From Parahoeflea olei (GTDB lineage Bacteria; Pseudomonadota; Alphaproteobacteria; Rhizobiales; Rhizobiaceae): 64,000 nucleotides of DNA. Within the stretch, counting starts at the first letter, position 1; the number at the start of each line of letters is the position of its first letter. The position numbers were made by a program, and so were the translations under genes. Of the stretch, positions 54,305 through 63,215 are shown one piece after another. A model generated the notes under the pieces. The model saw only the letters and a list, made by a program, of their open reading frames with translations, searched no databases and was not told where the DNA came from. The stretch is from NCBI RefSeq assembly GCF_001703635.1, contig NZ_LQZT01000023.1, positions 308,739 through 372,738 of the forward strand, written 5' to 3'.

Positions 54305-55072
54305 ATGACCAAACCGGACGCCGAACACGCGCCGAAGCTCGGGAAGCTTAGCGGCAAGCAGCGCCGTCGCCGTCTCGGCAAGACCTTGTTGCGGTCCGAA
54401 TCGGTCCAGCGCATCGGCTCGCTTCTGATCCACTGGATCCTGAGCGCCGTGTGGCGGACCAACCGCGACAACGGCACCTCCAGCGACTGGGAAACCTTGC
54501 TCAACAAGGAGTGGCCGGCGATCATCACGCTGTGGCACGGCCAGCACCTGCTGCTTCCCTATGGCGGCCCGCCCGGTCGCAGCTTCGTCACCCTGGTCTC
54601 GCGCAGCACCGACGCGGAAATCAATGCGCGCGTGCTTCAGCGCGCGGGCCACGTGGTGATTCGCGGCTCCGGCGGACGCGATCCGAAGATGGTGGCGGAA
54701 AAGGGCGGCGTGCGGGCGCTGATCGCCCTGCGCGATGCCTTGAGGCGCGGCGAAAGCGTTGTCATGATCGCCGACATTTCCAAGGGCGAGGCGCGCCAGG
54801 CGGGCGAAGGCGTGGTGACGCTCGCGCGCATTTCGGGACGGCCGGTGATTCCGGTGGCGCTTGCCACCAGCCGCCGCAAGGTGCTGGAAAAGACCTGGGA
54901 CAAGACCACCATCAACCTGCCGTTCGGCGTGCGCTGCGGCCGCATGGGGCCGCCGATCTATGTGTCGCCCAAGGCCGACAAGCAGGAAATCGCCGAGGCA
55001 CGGGCGCGGGTGACCGCCGAACTCAACCGCGTCACCGATGAAGCGCAGCGCGCTGTGGGGATCGTGCCATGA
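54305..55072 (+). CDS. DUF374-domain lysophospholipid acyltransferase-like protein
   Basis: A 255-aa protein with a basic N terminus (SGKQRRRRLGKTL). The core AIITLWHGQHLLLPYGG, VTLVSRSTDAEINARVLQRAG and VVIRGSGGRDPKMVAEKGG, with a second block SKGEARQAGEGVVTLARISG, is the DUF374 acyltransferase-like domain. The HGQHLL histidine replaces the usual HxxxxD of PlsC enzymes, as in the family. It may act on lipid A or very-long-chain fatty acid transfer. It overlaps waaA by four bases (ATGA). Confidence 0.87.
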   Translation: MTKPDAEHAPKLGKLSGKQRRRRLGKTLLRSESVQRIGSLLIHWILSAVWRTNRDNGTSSDWETLLNKEWPAIITLWHGQHLLLPYGGPPGRSFVTLVSRSTDAEINARVLQRAGHVVIRGSGGRDPKMVAEKGGVRALIALRDALRRGESVVMIADISKGEARQAGEGVVTLARISGRPVIPVALATSRRKVLEKTWDKTTINLPFGVRCGRMGPPIYVSPKADKQEIAEARARVTAELNRVTDEAQRAVGIVP

Positions 55073-56412
55073 GCCGGGGCTGGGCACGATGGGCGCTGTT
55101 CGGCTACCGCTGGTTCGGTGCGAGTCTCTACCCGCTGCTCGGGCCTTATCTCGCCATCCGCGCCGCCAAGGGCAAGGAGGAGCGGTCGCGCCGCAGCGAG
55201 CGCTACGGCCGCGCCAAGATCGACCGCCCCCAAGGTCCTGTGGTCTGGTTCCATGCCGCGAGCGTGGGCGAGACCACGGCGGTGGTGCCGCTGATCAGGG
55301 AAGTCCGGCGCCGCGGCATCTCGGTGGTGCTGACCACCGGCACCGTCACCTCGGCGGGCGTCGCCCGCGAACGTCTGGGCGACACGGTGATCCACCAATA
55401 TGTGCCGCTTGATTTGAAGCCCGCGGTCTCGCGCTTCCTCGACCATTGGCGGCCCGACCTGGCGATCATCGCCGAAAGCGAGATCTGGCCGATGACCATT
55501 CTCGAACTCGGCGCCCGGCGCACGCCGCAGGTGCTGGTCAACGGCCGGCTGTCCGACCGCTCCTTCGCGCGCTGGAGCAAGCGGCCGAGCCTGGCCGATG
55601 CGCTGTTCGAAAACCTGTCGCATGTCATCGCCCAGTCCGACCTCGACGCCGAGCGCTTCCTGGCGCTGGGCGCCCGCCCGGTCACGGTGTCCGGCAATCT
55701 GAAGGTCGATACCGCGGCACCGCCCTGGAACCAGCAGGAACTGGTCAAGCTGCAGGCCCAGATCGGCAATCGCGCCACCTGGGCGGCGATTTCCACCTTC
55801 GAGGGCGAGGACGAGATCGTGGCGGCCGTCCACCGCGCGCTCAAGCCGCGCCACCAGCAACTGACCATTCTCGTGCCGCGTCATCCCGATCGCGCCGATG
55901 CGATCGAGGCCATGCTCGCAGGCCGCGGATTGAGCGTCGCCCGCCGGTCGCGCGGCGACCTGATCGAGCCGTCGACCGATGTCTATCTCGGCGATACGAT
56001 CGGCGAGATGGGGCTCTTTCTCAACCTCACGAAAATCGCCTTCGTGGGCAAGTCGCTCAAGGGCGGCGGCGGCCAGAACCCGCTCGAGCCGGCGATGCTC
56101 GGCTGTGCCGTGCTGTCGGGCAGCAATGTCGAGAATTTCCGCGAAAGCTACGCCAAGTTGCTCAAGAACGGCGGCGCGCGCTTTGTCCGCGACGGCGAGA
56201 TGCTGGCCAAGGGCGTGCATTACCTGCTGTCCAATCCGCAGGCCTGCGAGGCCATGGCCGAAGGCGGCGAGAAGACCCTGCGCGACATGCGCGGCGCGCT
56301 CAAGGCGACCATCCACGCGCTCGAGCCCTATATCAACCCGCTGACCGTGAAAGCCCGGCTGCTGCCGCGCGACGACGAGAACACGGAGTCCCGGGCGGGC
56401 GGCCAATGGTGA
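55069..56412 (+). CDS. waaA: 3-deoxy-D-manno-octulosonic acid transferase (Kdo transferase)
   Basis: WaaA (KdtA) transfers Kdo from CMP-Kdo to lipid IVA at the inner membrane. The 447-aa protein has the GT30 blocks VVWFHAASVGETTAVVPLIR (active-site Glu), VLTTGTVTSAGVARERLG, AESEIWPMTILELGARR, VNGRLSDRSFARW and PRHPDRADAIEAML, plus KSLKGGGGQNPLEPAMLG. One or two Kdo residues may be added; this cannot be told here. Its start overlaps DUF374 and its end overlaps lpxK by seven nt. Confidence 0.97.
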   Translation: MSRGWARWALFGYRWFGASLYPLLGPYLAIRAAKGKEERSRRSERYGRAKIDRPQGPVVWFHAASVGETTAVVPLIREVRRRGISVVLTTGTVTSAGVARERLGDTVIHQYVPLDLKPAVSRFLDHWRPDLAIIAESEIWPMTILELGARRTPQVLVNGRLSDRSFARWSKRPSLADALFENLSHVIAQSDLDAERFLALGARPVTVSGNLKVDTAAPPWNQQELVKLQAQIGNRATWAAISTFEGEDEIVAAVHRALKPRHQQLTILVPRHPDRADAIEAMLAGRGLSVARRSRGDLIEPSTDVYLGDTIGEMGLFLNLTKIAFVGKSLKGGGGQNPLEPAMLGCAVLSGSNVENFRESYAKLLKNGGARFVRDGEMLAKGVHYLLSNPQACEAMAEGGEKTLRDMRGALKATIHALEPYINPLTVKARLLPRDDENTESRAGGQW

Positions 56413-57434
56413 GCGAGGCGCCTCCGTTCTGGTGGGAGGCTCGCGGGCTCCAGTCGGCGCTGCTTGCGCCGTTTTCCTGGGTCTATGGCCGGGTGGCGCG
56501 CCGCATCATGGACAAGCGGGTGCGCAAGGCGGTTCCGGTTCCGGTGATCTGCATCGGCAATTTCACGGTCGGCGGCTCGGGCAAGACCCCGACCGCGCTG
56601 GCGCTGGGTGCTGCGGCGATCGCACACGGCTACAAGCCCGGCTTCCTGTCGCGAGGCTATGGCGGCGGCGTGCGCCACGCCAAGGTGGTCGACGTGGCCC
56701 ATGACACCGCGCGCCTGGTCGGCGACGAACCGATGCTTCTGGCCGCAACGGCGCTGACGGTGGTGTCCGCCAACCGCATCGAGGGCGCCGAACTGCTGGT
56801 GCGCGAAGGCGCCGACCTGATCCTGATGGATGACGGGTTCCAGAGCGCGCGGCTGGTGTTCGATCAGGCGCTGCTGGTGGTCGATGCGCGCCGTGGTGTG
56901 GGCAATGGCTGCGTGTTTCCCGCAGGCCCCGTCCGCGCGCCGGTGATCGACCAGGTGCGCCATTCGGATGGCCTGGTGGTGATCGGGGAGGGCGGCGGCG
57001 CCGATCCGATGATCCGGCTCGCCGCGCGCGCGGCCAAGCCGATCCACCTGGCCCGTGTCGTGCCGCGCGAGCCCGCCCGCCTGCGCGACCGCAACTGCCT
57101 GGCTTTCGCCGCCATCGGCGATCCCGAGAAATTCTTCGCGACGCTGGAAGAGGCCGGCATCCGGCTGGCGCAGCGGCGCAGCTATCCCGACCATCACCAT
57201 TTCACCGGCGACGAGATCGAGGATCTGCTGACGCAGGCCGAGCTCTACGGGCTCGACCTGGTCACCACCTCAAAGGATCATGTGCGGCTTCTTTCGGGCC
57301 ATGGCCGGGCGCTGGAGCTTGCCGAAAAATCCGCCGTACTCGACATCGAACTCGCGTTCGACAGCCCGGATGTCCCGGGCGCGATCATCGATGCCGCCAT
57401 TGCCGCGTTCAAGCGCCGCCAGAGCGGAGCCTGA
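56406..57434 (+). CDS. lpxK: Tetraacyldisaccharide 4'-kinase
   Basis: LpxK phosphorylates the 4' position of the lipid A disaccharide to give lipid IVA. The 342-aa protein has the Walker A loop in VGGSGKTPTALALG, FLSRGYGGGVRHAKVVD, VGDEPMLLAA and ILMDDGFQSARLV (DDGFQ), and an N-terminal membrane-binding segment. The ATG at 56406 overlaps the waaA stop. It should be the last gene of the lipid A unit; a DUF2093 gene converges on it. Confidence 0.96.
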   Translation: MVSEAPPFWWEARGLQSALLAPFSWVYGRVARRIMDKRVRKAVPVPVICIGNFTVGGSGKTPTALALGAAAIAHGYKPGFLSRGYGGGVRHAKVVDVAHDTARLVGDEPMLLAATALTVVSANRIEGAELLVREGADLILMDDGFQSARLVFDQALLVVDARRGVGNGCVFPAGPVRAPVIDQVRHSDGLVVIGEGGGADPMIRLAARAAKPIHLARVVPREPARLRDRNCLAFAAIGDPEKFFATLEEAGIRLAQRRSYPDHHHFTGDEIEDLLTQAELYGLDLVTTSKDHVRLLSGHGRALELAEKSAVLDIELAFDSPDVPGAIIDAAIAAFKRRQSGA

Positions 57435-57440
57435 CGACGC

Positions 57441-57671
57441 TCAGGACCGGCTGGCCGGCACCAGACCCGCGCGCTGGTCGGCCGCGACCGCAGCCTTGAC
57501 GTCGATATAGGGCTCCTGCCGTTCGACACTCCAGTATTTGAGTTGGTCGATCGGGATGATTTCGCCGGTCATCGCGCAGACGACATGGCTTCCGGGCATC
57601 AGGATCTGAAAATCCCCGTCGAGGTAACGTATTTTCGCCGGCCGCGCACCGGGGCCTTCAAAGCGATTCAT
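57441..57671 (-). CDS. DUF2093-domain protein
   Basis: A 76-aa protein. The sequence MNRFEGPGARPAKIRYLDGD, then FQILMPGSHVVCAMTGEII and PIDQLKYWSVERQEPY, is typical DUF2093, a short family of alphaproteobacteria of unknown function with a single conserved cysteine. GGGAG lies 10 nt upstream of the ATG. It lies 98 nt downstream of mutL on the same strand. Confidence 0.9.
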   Translation of the reverse strand: MNRFEGPGARPAKIRYLDGDFQILMPGSHVVCAMTGEIIPIDQLKYWSVERQEPYIDVKAAVAADQRAGLVPASRS

Positions 57672-57769
57672 GTCGATATGCTCCCGTTTGCATATGAGTT
57701 GTATGCCGCCTCGCCACCGAAAAAGCAACATTGTGCAAACGCGGCGGCGACAGGCGGAATGGGCGGATC

Positions 57770-59611
57770 TCAGCGCCTGGAGAACAGTTTCTCGATGTCG
57801 CTGAGCTTGAGCTCGATATAGGTGGGCCGGCCGTGATTGCACTGTCCCGACCCGGGTGTGCGCTCCATTTCGCGCAACAGCGCGTTCATTTCCTCGGGCA
57901 GCATCCGCCGCCCCGAACGCACCGAGCCATGGCAGGCCATGGTCGAGGCCACCGCTTCGAGCCGTTCGGTCAGGCCGTCGGCGCTGTCCCATTCGGCGAT
58001 TTCGTCGGCAAGGTCACGGATCAGGCCGGTCACGTCGGTGTCGCCGAGCATCGACGGCGTCTCCCGCACGGCGATCGCCCCGGGGCCGAAGCGCTCGAGC
58101 ACCAGCCCGAGATGGGCGAGGTCAGCCGCGCGTTCGGCGAGCCGGTCGCAGTCGTCCTCCGGCAGGTCGATGATCTCGGGCAGCAAGAGAAGCTGCGAGG
58201 GCACCCGGCCCGCCCGCAGCGCGGTTTTCATCCGTTCGAACACCAGCCTTTCATGGGCCGCATGCTGGTCGACGATCACCAGCCCGTCCTCGGTCTGGGC
58301 GACGATGTAGTTCTCGTGGATCTGCGTGCGCACCGCGCCGAGCGGATGCGCCTGCAGCGCCGGGTCGGGCGTGGCGCTCTCGCCGATCCGCGCCGAAGGC
58401 GCGAGCGCGCCTGAAATCTCCGGCTGGTCGGGTTCGGCAAAGCCCGCGGCCGCGGGCTCGAGCGGGCGGGACGGTGACAGGCCAAGCTGCCAGCCGCCAC
58501 GGGGCAGCCCCGACGCGGCGGCGAAGGAGGGGCGCGCGGCCGTCCCGGCAAAGGGCGCGCCGCCAACCCCGCCGGGCGCGCGGAAGGCGCCGGCGAGGCC
58601 AAGGCGCGCTGAGGGCGAGGCGCGGTCCCCGCCTTCGGTCAGTGCCTGGCGGATGGCGCCGACGATCAGGCCCCGGACCAGGCCCGGATCGCGGAACCGG
58701 ACATCGGCCTTGGCCGGGTGCACGTTGACATCGACCAGCGCCGGATCGAGCGTGATCCACAACACCGCGACCGGATAGCGCCCGCGCGGCAGCGTATCGG
58801 AATAGGCGGCGCGGATCGCCGACAGGATCTGCTTGTCCTGCACCGGGCGGCCGTTGACGAAGGCGTATTGGGCGAGCGAATTGGCCTTGTTCCAGGTGGG
58901 CAGTCCGACATGGCCCATCAACCCCACATCCTCGCGCACGGCGTCGACGGCTATGGTGTTGGCCGCGAATTCGCCGCCCAGCACCTGGGCGATGCGCGCG
59001 AGGCGATCCTCGCCCACGGCCGGCAGGTCGAGCGTGGCCCGGTCCGGGCCCGACAGCGTGAAGCGCACGGCGGGAAACGCGATGGCGATACGGCGGACCA
59101 CCTCGGTGATCGCGGCGGTCTCGGCGCGATCGGACTTGAGGAACTTGAGCCGCGCGGGCGTTGCGAAGAACAGGTCGCGCACCTCGACCGTTGTGCCGGG
59201 ATTGGCCGCCGCCGGCTTGATCGGGGTGGGCACGCCGCCGGCGAGCGAAACCTCGTTGGCATGCGGCGCATGGCCCGGCCGGGAGCGCAGCGTCAGCCGC
59301 GCCACCGAGCCGATCGAGGGCAGTGCCTCGCCGCGAAAGCCGAGCGTGCGGATATCGTCGAGCCGCTCGTCGAGCTTGGAGGTGCAGTGGCGCCGCACCG
59401 CCAGCGCGAGATCCTCGGCATCCATGCCGGAACCGTCGTCGATCACCCGGATCAGCGCCTTCCCGCCGGCCGCGGTGGCGATCTCGATGCGTTTCGCGCC
59501 GGCGTCGATGGCGTTCTCGACCAGTTCCTTGACGACACTGGCGGGCCGCTCGATGACTTCGCCGGCGGCAATCTGGTTGATCAGGGTCTCGGGCAGTTGG
59601 TGAATGCGCAT
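57770..59611 (-). CDS. mutL: DNA mismatch repair protein MutL with endonuclease motif
   Basis: A 613-aa GHKL ATPase. [15 protein letters not shown] (motif N), [13 protein letters not shown] and [20 protein letters not shown] are the ATP lid motifs; the linker (about residues 340-430) is Ala/Gly/Pro-rich. The C-terminal domain holds [12 protein letters not shown], the DQHA-x2-E-x4-E motif of nicking MutL proteins, as expected where Dam and MutH are absent. The start at 59611 ([19 protein letters not shown]) is the family start; a 54-codon extension upstream is not supported. Confidence 0.96.
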   Translation of the reverse strand: MRIHQLPETLINQIAAGEVIERPASVVKELVENAIDAGAKRIEIATAAGGKALIRVIDDGSGMDAEDLALAVRRHCTSKLDERLDDIRTLGFRGEALPSIGSVARLTLRSRPGHAPHANEVSLAGGVPTPIKPAAANPGTTVEVRDLFFATPARLKFLKSDRAETAAITEVVRRIAIAFPAVRFTLSGPDRATLDLPAVGEDRLARIAQVLGGEFAANTIAVDAVREDVGLMGHVGLPTWNKANSLAQYAFVNGRPVQDKQILSAIRAAYSDTLPRGRYPVAVLWITLDPALVDVNVHPAKADVRFRDPGLVRGLIVGAIRQALTEGGDRASPSARLGLAGAFRAPGGVGGAPFAGTAARPSFAAASGLPRGGWQLGLSPSRPLEPAAAGFAEPDQPEISGALAPSARIGESATPDPALQAHPLGAVRTQIHENYIVAQTEDGLVIVDQHAAHERLVFERMKTALRAGRVPSQLLLLPEIIDLPEDDCDRLAERAADLAHLGLVLERFGPGAIAVRETPSMLGDTDVTGLIRDLADEIAEWDSADGLTERLEAVASTMACHGSVRSGRRMLPEEMNALLREMERTPGSGQCNHGRPTYIELKLSDIEKLFSRR

Positions 59612-59954
59612 CGGGCCATGTTGGCGGATTCGCCCCCGAGCGCAATGCTTGGCCGCGCTTTGACGTGGATAAACCGGGGCGCGTGGCCGTCCTGCCCAGC
59701 CGTCCGAGCCCTGCCTGTCCCGCTCTTCCCGCGGCACGCGGCGGCAGCGGCCGCGTGCCCCGCAATCGCACAACCGCCCGCTGTGGTTAAGCGTGATTTA
59801 ACCCTCCTGTGCCATCGTCTGTCCACGCCTTCTGGCTGTGGTGCCGGACCCCGCCGATGCGGAGCCCGGCCGGGACGGGTCGGGAAGGCGTGTGGACTGC
59901 AGTCCAACTCGCCCGAAGGCTGGCCGACTGTCCCGGAACCGGATTTGGACTGAT
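59612..59954. other. Divergent upstream region of mutL and the PAS-REC gene
   Basis: 343 nt with no gene. It holds the CtrA-type box at 59787-59802 and should carry both promoters. Confidence 0.6.
59787..59802 (+). promoter_or_regulatory. CtrA-type box, TTAA-N7-TTAAC
   Basis: TTAA (59787-59790), seven bases, TTAAC (59798-59802): an exact match to the CtrA consensus of alphaproteobacteria. The flanking bases make the whole a dyad, GGTTAA-N7-TTAACC, so the box reads equally well on both strands. It is 153 nt from the PAS-REC start and 176 nt from the mutL start. Confidence 0.6.
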
Positions 59955-61718
59955 ATGACGTCGAGCGACACCGAGACCCAGAAGCAATGTTTCGAGGCCA
60001 AGGCCATCGAGGGTCTGGCGTCTGCGCTCGATATCGCCATCATCATCTATGACCGCAATGATACGCTGATCGCCGTCACCCCCCAGTTCCGCACTTTCTT
60101 CGATGTCTCACCCGAAGTCCTGACCCCCGGTGCACGGCTGCGCGATCTCCTGAACCAGACCCACGATGCCGGCGCGCGCGTGCTCGGTTCGCTCAACGGC
60201 CGGATGCGCTCGATCTCGCGCGACGACTGGATCGCCGAGCGGATCGCCCTGCACTGGCGCGAACGGTATGAAAGCGTCGAGAAACTCGCCGACGGACGCT
60301 GGATCAAGATGTGCAAGCGGCGTTTGCCGGACGGCATCCTGGTCTCCACCATCCAGGACGTCTCCGAGCAGAAACGCCAGGATGCGGAACTGGCGGCGAT
60401 CCGGCAGCAGGCCGAACTGGCGCAGCACATTCTCGACAATCTGGTCAATCCGGTGATGGTCAAGGACCAGGACCTGCGCTACGTGATCGTCAACGATGCC
60501 TTCTGCCAGGTGAACGGGTTGCACTGGCGCCAGATCCTGGGCCGCACCGCGGGCGATCTCGTCGCGCCGGACCTTGCCGCCCGGTTCGAGGCGGCCGAGC
60601 GCCGTGTGCTCGAAACCGGCGAGCCCTTCGACGCGGTCGAGGACATCTACCGCGTGGACGGATCGGTCATTCACGCCATCACCCATGCGCGTCGCTCGGG
60701 TACGCCGGGACAGTATTATGTCACCGTGTCGTTCGACGATATCAGTGCCTTGCCGCAGGGGCTGCGGCGCGATCCCGACATTACCTCCCGGTACGATCTC
60801 AAGAGCACGACCAGCGCCGGCAAGACCAAGACCCTGACCGCCGCCAATCCGCCGCCATCCGGGGCACCCCAGCGCATCCTCATTCTCGATGATGTTCCGC
60901 AGCGAGCCGCGGGCCGCGTTGCGGAACTTGTTGCCGCCGGGCACGATGCCATCGCCATCGCCGACGCGGAGGAGGCGCTGGCGTTTCTCGACACGCTCAG
61001 ATCGATGCGGTTGTCGCTCGGCCGCATCGAGACGACGCCCGAACTGGCCCGCCGTCTTGCGCCCGCAGCGCGCACCACCGCCCACCCCATGCTCCGGCAG
61101 GCGATCGAGGTGTGCCTCGGTCGCGAGCATTCACGATCTTCCGAAACCGTGAGCGCACCTGCGGCGGCGGCTGTGCCTTCTGCCTCGCACCCGCCGCAGC
61201 CCGAGGCGGCGCGGCTCCCGGCGGTCCCCGCAGCTGGCGAGGACCGGGACCCGCCGGCGCCTGTCGTGACGGGCGGACAGGACCAGTCGCCCGCCGCCGA
61301 GCCGCCGTCCAGGCGGGTCCGGGTGCTCGTCGCCGAGGACAACGATGTCAACCAGATCGTGTTCGAAAAGATCCTCGAAGGCATCGGCGTCGATTTCCGC
61401 ATCGTGTCCAATGGCGAGGAGGCCGTGGCCGCCTGGCGGGCGGCGGTGCCGGACCTGATCCTGATGGATGTGTCGATGCCGGTGATGAACGGATTGCAGG
61501 CGGCGCAGGCGATCCGCGAAGCTGAGACCGCCTGCGCGGACACCCAGGCGCATGTCCCGATCATCGCCGTGACCGCCCATGCCATGAGCGGCGACAAGGA
61601 ACGCTGTTTTGCTGCCGGAATGGATGATTATCTGTCCAAGCCTGTCAGTCCTGAAAAGCTCGAAACCATCATCCGGAAGTGGGTCGACAGTCCCGACAGG
61701 CTGATTTTGCTCGGTTAA
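59955..61718 (+). CDS. PAS-PAS-REC protein without histidine kinase core
   Basis: A 587-aa protein. Residues about 10-140 are a first PAS-like domain (ALDIAIIIYDRNDTLIAVTP), 155-275 a second PAS with PAC (ILDNLVNPVMVKDQDLRYVI). There follows a short stretch resembling a damaged receiver (RILILDDVPQRAAGRVAEL, about 305-370), a Pro/Ala linker, and a full receiver domain at 454-575 (RVLVAEDNDVNQIVFEKIL; DLILMDVSMPVMNG with D505; VPIIAVTAHAM; DDYLSKPVSPEKL). HisKA and HATPase_c are missing although the order matches hybrid kinases. Start ATG 59955. Confidence 0.85.
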   Translation: MTSSDTETQKQCFEAKAIEGLASALDIAIIIYDRNDTLIAVTPQFRTFFDVSPEVLTPGARLRDLLNQTHDAGARVLGSLNGRMRSISRDDWIAERIALHWRERYESVEKLADGRWIKMCKRRLPDGILVSTIQDVSEQKRQDAELAAIRQQAELAQHILDNLVNPVMVKDQDLRYVIVNDAFCQVNGLHWRQILGRTAGDLVAPDLAARFEAAERRVLETGEPFDAVEDIYRVDGSVIHAITHARRSGTPGQYYVTVSFDDISALPQGLRRDPDITSRYDLKSTTSAGKTKTLTAANPPPSGAPQRILILDDVPQRAAGRVAELVAAGHDAIAIADAEEALAFLDTLRSMRLSLGRIETTPELARRLAPAARTTAHPMLRQAIEVCLGREHSRSSETVSAPAAAAVPSASHPPQPEAARLPAVPAAGEDRDPPAPVVTGGQDQSPAAEPPSRRVRVLVAEDNDVNQIVFEKILEGIGVDFRIVSNGEEAVAAWRAAVPDLILMDVSMPVMNGLQAAQAIREAETACADTQAHVPIIAVTAHAMSGDKERCFAAGMDDYLSKPVSPEKLETIIRKWVDSPDRLILLG

Positions 61719-61835
61719 CGTATTTTTCTGGCTGAAATGCACCGATATCTTCTTGCGGGCCCATTATAGGACAATCTTAAGATATCTGTCGGATGGTTGA
61801 GCCTATATTCATGCGTGCGGACACGACAGATTTTT

Positions 61836-63215
61836 ATGACCCAGGATGACGACGCCATAGACCCGATCTCCCATACGCCGCAGGCGGTGGCCTATACGGA
61901 CCCGCTGACCGGCCTCGGCAACCGCAGGCGGTTGATGGACAAGATCCGCAAGCTTGCTTCCGAGAGAGCGGATGATCCGGCGCCTTTCACGATCGGCATC
62001 GCCAATATCGACGGTTTCAAGCCGATCAACGATCTGTTCGGGCACGCCGCCGGCGACGAGATCCTGTGCCAGGTGGCCCACCGGTTGCGCGCCTGTCTGC
62101 CCGATGGCGGCTTCGTGGCGCGCATCGAGAGCGACGAATTCGCCTTCATCCTGCCACTGGTGTTCGAAAAGAAGGGCGCCGAGAAGATCGGTCGCATGTT
62201 CAAGGACGTGCTGTCCGCGCCCTATGACCTGGGCGACCGCAATGTGCGCCTGTCGGCCTCCTTCGGCTTTGCCGTCTATCCCTTCGCCGGCGAGCAGTTT
62301 GCCGAGCTTCTCAAAAGCGCCGATACCGCGCTCTACCGTTCCAAGCGGCGCGGCCGGGGACAGATCACCATCTACTCCGAGGAAATCGCCGAGGAGATCC
62401 GGCGCGGCACGCAGATCGAGCAGGCATTGCGCAGGGCCATCATCGCCGACGAGGTCGCCTGCCATTTTCAGCCGATCGTCAATCTCGCCGACGGGGCGAT
62501 CCAGGGCTTCGAGGCGCTGGCGCGCTGGACCGACCGCGAACTGGGCGTCGTTTCGCCGAGCGTGTTCATCCCGCTTGCCGAGGAACGCGGCTTCATCGAT
62601 TCGCTGACCGAGACCCTGCTCAAGAAGGCCGCGGAAACGGCCCGGCACTGGCCGAGCAACCTGTTCCTGTCGTTCAACCTGTCCTCCGCGCAGCTGATCG
62701 ATCCGGCGACGGCCTTCAATGTGCTGGCGGTGATCAACCGGGTCGGCTTCGACCCGCGCCGGCTCGAACTGGAAATCACCGAGACGGCGATGATGAGCGA
62801 CCCCGAAGTCGCCGCCAAGGTCATCAACGAACTCCATGCCGTCGGCATCCGCGTGTCGCTCGACGATTTCGGCACCGGCCAGTCGAGCCTGGGCAGGTTG
62901 CGCGACTTTGCCTTCAACAAGGTCAAGATCGATCGCAGCTTCGTCAACGAGATCACGGTCGACAAGTCCGCCGAGCACATCGTGCGCGCGATCCTGACCA
63001 TGTGCGAGGGGCTGAACCTCAAGGTGATCGCCGAGGGCATCGAGACTGAAGAGCAGGCCGAAAAGCTGCGCGCGCTCGGGTGCAAGACGGGGCAGGGCTG
63101 GCTCTACGGCAAGGCCGTCGATGCCCCCGGAAGCTTCAGCCTGATCGAGGTCCAGCAGGCCGCCGGGCTGCAGGATTCCAAGTCCGCAAGCAAGCTCTAC
63201 GGCGTCATCCGCTAA
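61836..63215 (+). CDS. GGDEF-EAL protein, probable c-di-GMP phosphodiesterase with inactive GGDEF
   Basis: A 459-aa soluble protein. GGDEF domain (about 30-190): DPLTGLGNRRRLMDKI, but the active-site loop reads RIESDEFAF, so GG is lost and cyclase activity is unlikely. EAL domain (about 200-440): GFEALARW, NLSSAQL, LELEITETAMM, SLDDFGTGQSSLG, KVKIDRSFV, IAEGIETEEQ and TGQGWLYG keep the metal and catalytic residues, so it should degrade c-di-GMP. There is no membrane or sensor domain. Start ATG 61836; a TTG at 61797 is possible. It lies 117 nt after the PAS-REC gene, on the same strand. Confidence 0.9.
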   Translation: MTQDDDAIDPISHTPQAVAYTDPLTGLGNRRRLMDKIRKLASERADDPAPFTIGIANIDGFKPINDLFGHAAGDEILCQVAHRLRACLPDGGFVARIESDEFAFILPLVFEKKGAEKIGRMFKDVLSAPYDLGDRNVRLSASFGFAVYPFAGEQFAELLKSADTALYRSKRRGRGQITIYSEEIAEEIRRGTQIEQALRRAIIADEVACHFQPIVNLADGAIQGFEALARWTDRELGVVSPSVFIPLAEERGFIDSLTETLLKKAAETARHWPSNLFLSFNLSSAQLIDPATAFNVLAVINRVGFDPRRLELEITETAMMSDPEVAAKVINELHAVGIRVSLDDFGTGQSSLGRLRDFAFNKVKIDRSFVNEITVDKSAEHIVRAILTMCEGLNLKVIAEGIETEEQAEKLRALGCKTGQGWLYGKAVDAPGSFSLIEVQQAAGLQDSKSASKLYGVIR

